The position numbers and the translations under genes are program-made. The notes below the pieces were generated by a model, which was given only the letters and a program-made list of their open reading frames with translations, searched no databases and was not told where the DNA came from. Shown here in pieces: positions 29,336-36,605 of a DNA stretch of 36,605 nt. The stretch comes from Spirogloea muscicola (lineage: Eukaryota; Streptophyta; Zygnematophyceae; Spirogloeales; Spirogloeaceae), in assembly GCA_009602725.1 (NCBI GenBank), contig WELB01000215.1, positions 153,373 through 189,977 of the forward strand, written 5' to 3'. Position 1 is the first letter of the stretch; each line of letters opens with the position of its first letter.

Positions 29336-29487
29336 CCTGCCACTCTTCCTCCCCGTGCGCCTCCGAGGCTCGTCCATCTCCCTATCCTCTCTCTGCTTCT
29401 TCAGGGTCCTCCGGCGGTGCTCGGGCCGCCGGCACTCACCCATTGACTCTTGCCAAACTGCGGCTGCCGCAGACAGCGAGATTGAGG

Positions 29488-31067
29488 ATGGCTTCAGAAG
29501 CTCAGCCGCTGCTCTTCCGGTACCTTGTGCTGCTTGCCGCTCTTGCACCATTCAGCTGCCACCATGTTGATGCTGCCAAGGAGGAACTTGAGTACGCCAT
29601 CCTCAGTGACGAGATCGGGGAGATGTTTCAATCAAGGGGGTTACCAGATGGCGTAACGACTAACAGCGAGGATTGCATCGTGGTGCATCACACAGGGAGC
29701 ACTTTGAGGGCAAGGCTAATGATCAAACAATTTCCTTGCTACTGCTACCATTTCTTGCGTGCGCACTCTCGTCCGTTACGTGACTTTGAAGCCACTGCAA
29801 CCGTAACAATACTTAAACTTAATGCAGCCCTAAGACAAGCATATTTTGCATAGATTTGCAGAGCTGGGCGTTTCATGTACATCTCCTGCAATGTGGACCT
29901 TGCATTCACTACTCCTCTGTCGATGTGGCAGATGGTGCTGTGTGACATGTGAGGCAGGGGACCACATGGCGGCTTAACGCTTCACCAGCTGCCATGTCAA
30001 GCTGGTGAAGCCCGTGGAAGGAGCCTCTTAGCTCGTGTTACTTGTCAGGCTATTGACCATACAACAGAGGGAGTCTCCACGCTCGTAGAAACAGGCTACT
30101 ACCCCAAGCTCTTTCCCACAGCGCTACGCAAGTGCACCTGGCCTCATGAGCGTGTCCCTCCACTCCGGCCTCATTGCACAAAGCTCTGCAATGATACCCA
30201 GGAGTGTACAAAGGGCTGCAGCGGGAGAGGCGGCTGGCAAATGGTGGCTCCACGTGCTCAAATAGCGGCTGTCAACAGCAGTGCAGCGGCGCTTTTGGTG
30301 CACCGCAGGCGATTGTGGCTGTGCTGGAGATTGCAACCCATTGTAGCGATGCCTAAACCCACTTGCATGAACCCCCGGGGGTCTAGGGTTTAGGTCTAGG
30401 GTTCTGAGTACTTCACATGCATGGAGCCATGCATGGACGCCTCCTGCACGGTCAGCAAATGGTTCAATTGTATGTAATACTAGACTGCAACTTTTAAGAA
30501 ACCATGTTTCTCTGCATGTTACTGCTTGTCTCATTGCTTCTTTCCTGGCAGGCGGATGCACTTGCTGAAACGTAGGCTCCAATGGCAATACCAACTGCCA
30601 GTGCGTAGTTACACCAGATGCAGGTGAACATTGCCCACGGGAAAGAGCTGCCAGCCTGTTTTTAGTTGAGCTTCAATATCTGGCTGGACGAGATTCTACT
30701 TGCAAAGTCCTTTCTCTTTGCTAGGAGCCCTACTTGCAAAGTCCTTTCTCTTTGCTAGGAGCCCTTCAATGCTTGACACTAGTGTCAGCTCCAGCAAATT
30801 GCATCAATCTTGCCTCCACATATCTGCTGTGAGTTGCTGTCAGTTTCTGATCTTGTCCTGTCTTGTGACTTGGTCATTGCCATGGCATTTTGTCAGATGC
30901 CACTTCCAATCTGTGGGGACCATGAATGTCCGTGTTTCAGCGATTCTGTCGCGCCTTTATGCAAATGTTCCACAGATGGATGTAAAGGGTGCTCGAATGG
31001 AGAAGTTGGATTGGGGAATAAAGGCATGGATTGTGTGGGCATCGATTGTGGACACTGTACTTTTTGA
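29488..31067 (+). pseudogene. copy C of the secreted Cys-rich family
   Basis: Exon 1 from ATG 29488 reads LLFRYLVLLAALAPFSC, then KEELEYAILSDE and TTNSEDCIVVHHTG, matching genes A and B. Its donor is AAG-GCTAAT instead of AAG-GTGAGT. A 15-base micro-exon (29862-29876) lies where gene A has one. Exon 3 (29932-30342) contains TAA inside GDHMAA-RFTSC, a one-base deletion near 30030, and further shifts near 30205 and 30300. Exon 4 (30552-30623) has TGA after GGCTC. A last Cys-rich exon (30897-31067: CGDHECPCFSD, LCKCSTDGCKGC, CGHCTF, TGA) has no counterpart assigned in A or B. Too many lesions for function. Confidence 0.75.
30697..30764. repeat. 34-bp tandem duplication
   Basis: The unit starting TACTTGCAAAGTCC occurs twice in a row, at 30697-30730 and 30731-30764. 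Both units are identical. It lies in an intron of copy C. Confidence 0.95.
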
Positions 31068-32816
31068 AGGGGTCTACCTGGCACTCAGAGGAGAGTCAAA
31101 GGACTTAGTCTGACCGCTGTGGAGTTGCATTGATGCGTGTGCAGGACACAGCCTAGGCACAGTCTCCTCATACCAGTATCAAATGACAGTAATCACATCA
31201 GGGTATGCTTGTACCTGGCACTCCATCAATACAACAATCTTGACATGATGTGACTGCCAGATTAAGAAGTTTTGAGCAAGATGATATGCTTGCAAGCTGC
31301 ATCCATAGGTATTCATGACCATGGAGTGCAACTCCCAGTACAGCGTGATGGTAGTAGCCCTCCAAGTATCCTCCCCTCTCTTGAGCTCGATATCGGGCTA
31401 TGCCCAACACATCGTCCGTAGCAATCATAGACATCGAAATGTGACATGTTTGCAGGTATAGTGCAGGGCCTGTCGGTTACAAAGTATTCTCATGGTACGT
31501 TACCATGCCCAACAAGGACGGGCTGCTCGTTAGTCTTCAATTCAACCAGCTCACATCGTGCATAAGAGATATTACTATCTGTCATGTAACATATGAATAG
31601 GCACTTCTTGGTACTAAGTGGGCTTCTTTGCATGCTTGTGCCGATGCACCTATACTTATGCCATAATCTATCTCCGCCTCGTTGTGTTAGTGATTCTATC
31701 CAGCACTCTTCGTTGTACTAACAATCCCCATGGCAATGTTCTCGCCATTAGTACTGCCTATAGTTGCATTGCTTGCTTTCGCTGCAACAAGATCGCGAAT
31801 GCTCAACAAAGAGAGGAGCGTTGGCAACAATATCACACCTCTTTTATTTGCAAGAGCACAAGCATCACATACTCATCAAATTTCCAGTCATCGAGCGTCT
31901 GCTTGGGGATGCTCGATATGATGCTAAGGTGGCTCCTGATTTGCAAATAGAGGGTACCTTACTGTTGTCCAAGCCATGCAAGCTTAGAACGCTAGGTAGG
32001 TCTGTAGAGTAGGAAATGGTGTCCCTATTTATGACGTTATACTTATTAGCAGGGTAACTAGAGTAAGAAGGGTTTGTGCTTCCGACCGTGTGAAGATGAG
32101 GTGTTCTGGATATCTCCCTATTGGTTATGTGAATTACTTTTACAATAGCTGCTCCTTGTGAGCCCGTAACAGCAGCAATTGAACCGTGGACCAAGGAATG
32201 GAGCCCCCAAATGGGCAGTTCAGCGACACTGTTGTGTCGTGGGGATGTTGCTACTCCAGCGCACAGCTAAATCTCACCTGGCTATACGTGCTGTAAGTGA
32301 AGGGTCCGAGAGCTATAAGACCAGAAAGAGCTGGCGCAGGTTTCTGCATACTTTTGCAGCAAGTACCGGCTACTGCATTATCTCCTTCAACAATGGAGCC
32401 CCCTCTTTTATCCAAGTGCAAGTGATTGTTGTTGGGGTAGCTAATTCCTGGTGTAACAATGCTCAGGTCAGTTGTACAACAACCGCTGGTCAGTTGTACA
32501 ACCACCGCACTGAGGTAAGCAACTACCCGTCAACACTAGAGCATCACCCGGGCCTAGGATTATATAACCGCCTGCAAGCGAGCCAGAGGATGCCGTAAAA
32601 ATCTGCAAGCAGTGGTCGTAGTAGCAAAAGGACACCTCATTGTTTTGGTTGCTATTCAAGATCCTGTTAAACGACAGTATGTCCGCTCTGACTCTGTTCG
32701 CAAGCAGCAGCCACGGCACGAGCATTGCTAAGGGCGTCATCTCAGCCGTACTACTGAGAATGCATCCTCAGCAATGTGCGCTCAATCTGAGCCTTTTAGA
32801 AGCGGCTGGGGGGTAC
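31068..32816. other. no gene established
   Basis: AT-richer than the rest, with short frames. A minus frame at 32468-32740 begins with a hydrophobic leader (TPLAMLVPWLLLANRVRA) and has Cys near its end, but no join to a neighbouring exon could be justified. GGTCAGTTGTACAAC is doubled at about 32465-32500. Confidence 0.35.
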
Positions 32817-34267
32817 TTATGTCAGTCGAGGCTGACAGACATAAGTACTGCCATATGTCACGTTGTCGCATGTGCACACAAAAGCTGGTGGAGGGTCAAG
32901 AGCATCTTCAGCAGTGCAATTATTGCAATCCTCCGTCACTCCTTCAGGCATCCAGCAACAATCAATTGACTTTGTACCATCGCACGTTTTCTTCTTAGAG
33001 TAATAGCAATGCTTCTCGCAACAACGCGCAGCCGAATTGTCGCTCGTAGCCTTAATGTCACTGATGGAAGCTGTTGATACGCACTGGCAGTCGGTTATGC
33101 CACTGGTCCCTATATCTTGGCAAGTGCAACGGCCTGCCAGAAAGTAGCAACAATAAGCAGGAGCCATGGTCATCATCCGTAATCACGTTGCAGGTAACGA
33201 AATTTGGTGTGCAAGCATTGACGATTTAGATGGTGCTAAAAAAGGTACTTCACTGTAGACGTGAATGAGTACTCCTCTGTGGACGATTGCAGTAATTGTG
33301 TAATGTGCAGCCGTATGCATGGCTGGCCCCATGCTTTGGAACCAACACAACACTTCAAATGCATGTGAGACTATTTCGAATCTGGTATCAACTCAAATGG
33401 GTGGGGTAGTATCTTACACGAAGGCAGGCAGCCTCCGTCGCAGCCACAACTGCCTGTGGTTCCGCCAGGAGCGCCGCCGCACGGCTTGTTTCTGCAGCCG
33501 TTATTTGAGCACGTGGAGCCGTCACCTGCCAGTCGCCTCTCGCGTTGAAGCCCTTCGTAACGCTCCTGGGTATCATTACAGAGCTTTGTGCGATGAGCCC
33601 GGAGTGGAGGGACGCGCTCATGAGGCCAGGTGCACTTGCGTAGCGCTGTTGGGAAGAGCTTGGGGTAGTAGCCAGTATCCACAAGCTTGGAGACTCCCTC
33701 TGTCATGTGGTTGAGAGCCTGACATGTCAGACGAACTAAGGATGCTCCTTCCACGGGCTCGAATTTGACATGGCAGCTGGTGAAGCGATCAGCCGCCACG
33801 TGATCTCCTGCCTCACATGTCACACAGCGCCATCTGCCGCATCAAGAAGGTAGTAGTCAATTCCAGGGACCACGTCTCTGAAGGCTAACACGAGACGCCC
33901 ACCTCTGCTAATCTGCGCAGAGCTGCCTGTGTTCTGGGATGCACTGAGAAGAAGGGAGCGACACAGAAGAGACGGCCACCTCAGAGCATGATAGCTGCAG
34001 CAAAGGGGGCAGTTCGTCCACTCACCTTGCCCTCGAAGTGCAACCTGTGTGATGCACCAGGATGCAGTCGTCGCTGTTGGTCGTCATGCCAGCTGGCAGC
34101 CCCTTGGCGCGGAACATCTCCCCGGTCTCGTCGCTGAGAATGGCGTACTCGAGCTCCTCCTTGGCAGCGTCGACATGGCTGCAGCAGAAAGGTGCAACCA
34201 CGGCAAGCAGCACGAGGTAGCGGAAGCGCAGCCTCCGAGCTGCGTAAGCCAGACTGGATGTCGCCAT
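32817..34267 (-). CDS. gene A: secreted Cys-rich protein (unknown family)
   Basis: Four exons fit in phase: 34267-34026, 33904-33890 (15 bases), 33833-33418 and 33133-32817 (TAA 32817-32819), for 329 residues. ATG 34267 precedes a hydrophobic leader (FRYLVLLAVVAPFCC, then DAAKEELEYAIL), probably a signal peptide. Exon 3 gives CVTCEAGDHVAADRF, CHVKFEPVEGASLVRLTC, DTGYYPKLFPTALRKC, LCNDTQERYEGLQRERR and a Gly/Cys-rich end (GSCGCDGGCLPSC). Exon 4 adds CTCQDIGTSGITDCQC and about 15 more Cys (RCCEKHCYY, DCCWMPEG, DCNNC, VCTC). Donors are GTGAGT, GTTAGC and GTAAGA. Likely extracellular with many disulfides; role unknown. Gene B shares exons 1 and 3 and the start of exon 4 but then has a poly-Pro C-terminus. 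Confidence 0.7.
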
Positions 34268-34440
34268 GTGCAGGTAGCCAGATGGGCGAGCAGGTGTGGA
34301 GGCAAGAGCCAGGCGCGTCTGAGCCAAGGGCCGAGCACCCGCGGGACTCTCTCAGAAGCGGGAAGGGAGGGGGAGGGACGAGCCGCGGAAGGGCAGCGGG
34401 AGAGGGGGTTTAGGGTGGCGGAAATTCGCGGCTGCTGATA
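34268..34440. other. upstream region of gene A
   Basis: On the minus strand this is the 5' flank and probable leader of gene A. It has GAGGGGGAGGG-type purine runs near 34355-34410, comparable to the GA-rich tract upstream of gene B. No TATA-like box was singled out. Confidence 0.35.
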
Positions 34441-34489
34441 TTTAATGGATCAAGGCACAGGGAGGCGTCGCTACGCCCGCGCATTTCTT

Positions 34490-34680
34490 CGCTTCGTGGT
34501 CATGAACAACCCTCTGTATGCACCCTGGCTGGCTTTCACAGACGCTTTTTCGGCAGCAGAGAGAGGGAGAATTTGATGGGCGTGTCTTAGTCCTAGTCCT
34601 TCGCACTCCGGCTCCTTCAGACCTTGTCCTTTCCTTTGGGCTGGCTTTTCCCAGCCACCAGTCAACCTGCGGGTGAAGTG
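34490..34680 (+). mobile_element. LINE tails T6-like then T2
   Basis: 34498-34550 carries CATGAACAACCCTCTGTATGC and GGCTGGCTTTCACAG (T6-like). 34575-34675 is a T2 tail (TGTCTTAGTCCTAGTC...) with hairpin GGGCTGGCTTTTCCCAGCC at 34638-34656 and the CCACCAGTCAACCTG end. Confidence 0.65.
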
Positions 34681-34719
34681 GTGAGGTGGGAGGAAGGAGT
34701 GTGTATCAAGAAGAAGTGG

Positions 34720-34815
34720 CTCTCCCAATGGGGGCAAGGGCTGTGAAAAGCCAGCCCGAAAAGAATTGACAAAGATTTGACGGGGCAATGACGGAGGGGC
34801 CTAAAGCGCTATGGT
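34720..34815 (-). mobile_element. LINE tail T5
   Basis: Hairpin GGGCTGTGAAAAGCCAGCCC at 34738-34757, with CCCAATGGGGGCAAG on its outer side, the mirror of 35440-35455. Confidence 0.65.
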
Positions 34816-34869
34816 AGAACGGGTGGAGGATGGACCACTCAGTAGCTACGAGAGTATTAAGAGATGGAG

Positions 34870-35035
34870 GGGCCCTGTGTGGTCTATCGCATGCGCTTAT
34901 CGGTCTCCCTTAGGCGGTTCATGGCACACGCCTTGCATCTGCGTGCTGGCCGTGCTCTCACTGCAGCCTCTGGATTTCGCCAAGGGGATTGTTTTCCGGC
35001 AGCTAGTCTGTCGCAATTGAGGCTCCTCACTCGTC
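34870..35035 (+). mobile_element. LINE C-terminal fragment without tail
   Basis: The plus frame reads VYRMRLSVSLRRFMAHALHL, RAGRALTAASGFRQGD and SLSQLRLLTR. It is cut two codons before the usual GY-stop by the next insertion, which is in opposite orientation. Confidence 0.7.
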
Positions 35036-35077
35036 GAAGAAGAAGTGGCACTCCCAATGGGGGCAGGGGATGCGAAA

Positions 35078-35275
35078 AGAAAGTGCTCGCAAACTTGAGA
35101 ATTGGGGCTGGAAAAACCAGCCCGAAAAAGAATGAACAGAATACGAGAAGGGGCCCAGGGGAAGCGCTAAGAAATAGAAACAAAGCAGCTACGAATCACT
35201 CAGTCACCTCTGCTAAGCAGCCGCAGGTCGGAGATGCTAGGCTCGTTGAAGTGGGTCCCCTGGCCAGAGCCCCTG
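35078..35275 (-). mobile_element. LINE 3' fragment, tail T1
   Basis: Hairpin GGGGCTGGAAAAACCAGCCC at 35104-35123. The coding end SDLRLLSRGD with TGA at 35200-35202 (Tyr changed to Asp) extends to GTHFNEPS near 35262. Confidence 0.7.
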
Positions 35276-35460
35276 GCCAGCTGCGAGAAGCCAGCCCAGA
35301 AAAGAATTGACCAAGGTTCGGAGGGGCCTACAAGCTACTGAGTGGTCCCCTCCTCCTCCCGTTCTGACAAAGTAGGACCTCCGTCATTGGGCCCCTTCGA
35401 ACCTTTGTCAATTTATTTGGGGCTGACTTTTCACAGCCCTTGCCCCCATTGAGAGCCGCT
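35276..35460. mobile_element. LINE tails T5, minus then plus
   Basis: 35283-35335 is a minus T5 end (AGCTGCGAGAAGCCAGCCC). 35385-35460 is a plus T5 with hairpin GGGCTGACTTTTCACAGCCC at 35420-35439 and the CCCTTGCCCCCATTGAG end. Together they form an inverted pair. Confidence 0.6.
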
Positions 35461-35569
35461 TCTTCTTCTGTGTGGCCCTTGTGTGGCCAAGTGGGGGAGG
35501 GGGCGACTGGGGAGGGGCCAGAGACGAGCTGAAAGCCGCACACGCCAGCCGCCAATCGTTAGCGAAGGA

Positions 35570-35850
35570 AGGAGGGGGGCCCCACCAAGCGGCTCAAAGC
35601 GGCCAAACCTGGCACCATGCCCAGGCGTGCCGGCCCAGCCGCTATGTGGCTCAGGCGGGAGCCACCGTCCAGAATAGTGCGTGCCGCGCAAGCGGTCATG
35701 CGACGCGGCGCCACGCTACTCGAGCCGAGGCTCGCGGCGGCTCGGGCGCCGCCAGGTGTCAGATCGTGGTCGGCTTTTGACCTGCCAATCAGTCAATCAG
35801 AGAGGAAGGCCCGCGGTGCACATGGCTTGAATAGAAGGTGAATGGCTATC
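35570..35850 (+). repeat. GC-rich dispersed repeat, second copy
   Basis: Shares GCGGCTCGGGC, GTGTCAGATC and CGCGGTGCACATGG-TTGAA with 1640-1770. 35600-35660 shares CCTGGCACCATG, CAGGCGTGCCGGCCCAGCC with about 735-775. Confidence 0.5.
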
Positions 35851-35977
35851 CCAAAGCAAAAAAATTCGTGTATTTGAAACACATAGGCACAAGTACAAAG
35901 GCAAGCACATCTGTTCACAGCCAAAGTGAACAGCCAGCACAAAAGAATCGACAAGGTCAATCGGGGCCAAAAGCAGA

Positions 35978-36390
35978 AGGAAGCGCGGCCAGATTGACTG
36001 GTGGCTGGGAAAGGCCAGCCCAAAAGAATGGACAAAATCTGAGGGAGCCTGAGTGCGAACGACTAGGACTAAGACATCAGCCAGGGAACGCTCAGTAAAC
36101 TCTAGACAGGAGATGCAGGTCCGAGAAGCTAGCTGGCGGAAAGACGTCGCCCCGACGGAAGCCGGAGGCCGCCGCCAAAGCTGGGCCTGCGCGCAAGTGA
36201 ACCGCGAAGGCGAGGGACCGCTGCATCGAGACGGCCAAACGCATACGGAAAACCTGAGCGAGGGACCCGGCTACGTTGAAGCCGGGCTGCTCGCCCTGCT
36301 GCCCGAGGCGGCGGGCCGCTGCACGCCGCGCCAGGCGGTGGAGCAAGTCAAGCCATTTGGAGCCAAAGGCTCCGTGCACTCAGGCTCCCT
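35978..36390 (-). mobile_element. LINE 3' fragment, C-terminal domain plus T2 tail
   Basis: The minus frame 36379-36092 is uninterrupted: HGAFGSKWLDLLHRLARRA, AGSLAQVFRMRLAVSMQRSL, AGPALAAASGF and SDLHLLSRVY, with TGA at 36092-36094. The T2 tail follows to 35978 with hairpin 36003-36021. This is the reference copy for T2. Confidence 0.8.
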
Positions 36391-36462
36391 CAGACTTTGT
36401 CCATCTTTTGGGCTGGCCTTTCCCAGCCACCAGTCAATCTGGCCGCGCTTCCTCCGTGCACG
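36385..36462 (+). mobile_element. LINE tail T2 (solo 3' end)
   Basis: CAGGCTCCCTCAGACTTTGTCC, hairpin 36410-36427 and the CCACCAGTCAATCTGG end. It abuts the minus copy at 36379 in head-to-head orientation. Confidence 0.7.
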
Positions 36463-36605
36463 TCCACTGCAGTAGAACGAACTCGTCGCCCACCGGGTGG
36501 TCCGAGTACTTCCATTCCATTCCCCTTTGCCCGCCGCTTGGCCGACTGCGTAGCCCGCCTCCTCCTTTGAGCGCTTCCCCTCCTCTCAACGGCCCCCCGG
36601 CCCCC
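36463..36605. other. GC-rich end of window, nothing recognised
   Basis: Pyrimidine-rich sequence without an open frame of note. Confidence 0.4.

Noticed and set aside
29203-29487. Upstream extension of the copy C first frame
   Set aside because: The homology with genes A and B starts at ATG 29488. The earlier part overlaps a LINE tail trace and is Ser/Pro-rich filler.
30370-30405. Interstitial plant-type telomere-like repeats (CTAGGGTTTAGG)
   Set aside because: Only two or three imperfect units, inside an intron of copy C. Too short to call a telomeric array.
1-36605. CRISPR array, rRNA genes or bacterial operons
   Set aside because: No regularly spaced repeats with unique spacers, no rRNA wording, and spliced genes throughout.

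Overview
The window looks like nuclear DNA of a photosynthetic eukaryote, most likely a green-lineage organism. The evidence is spliceosomal introns with GT..AG borders, a P4-ATPase closest in motif wording to the plant ALA3 type, a Ty1/copia element, (CGG)n tracts and a proline-rich extracellular protein. No bacterial operon, rRNA or tRNA gene is visible. A run of N (24392-24934) is a scaffold gap.

Most of the DNA is mobile-element debris. The dominant component is a swarm of 5'-truncated non-LTR retrotransposon (LINE) 3' ends in both orientations. About 17 fragments keep the same protein C-terminus (pattern AGRAL-AASG...SDL-LLTRGY, then TGA). They are followed by one of several unlike 3' tails, here called T1-T7. 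Tails T1, T2, T3, T5, T6 and T7 carry a short hairpin of the form GGGCTGG-loop-CAGCCC; T4 carries a GGCC-loop-GGCC hairpin instead. Copies often abut head-to-tail. They fill 0.2-4.2 kb, 6.7-9.2 kb, 18-20.8 kb, 22.8-24 kb and 34.5-36.5 kb.

9946-14917 is one complete but decayed copia element: two 442-443 bp LTRs, a CAATT target duplication, a primer site matching the anticodon arm of initiator tRNA-Met, gag, integrase, RT and RNase H. 20810-22787 is a DNA transposon with terminal inverted repeats. It carries only a Myb/SANT-like gene with a poly-Gln tail (PIF/Harbinger-like). A related terminal fragment lies at 22937-23160.

Host-type genes are few. A secreted Cys-rich family occurs four times. 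Gene B (16150-17726, minus) and gene A (32817-34267, minus) have phase-consistent exons; copy C (29488-31067, plus) and copy D (5363-5600, plus) are pseudogenes. Between them, 25189-29092 (plus) is the N-terminal half of a P4-ATPase in at least 13 exons. It holds a stop codon, three reading-frame breaks and a DGET to DGKT change, and it stops soon after the DKTGT phosphorylation motif. Nothing suggests that the Cys-rich genes and the flippase work together. The window reads as a repeat-dense region in which a few genes survive.
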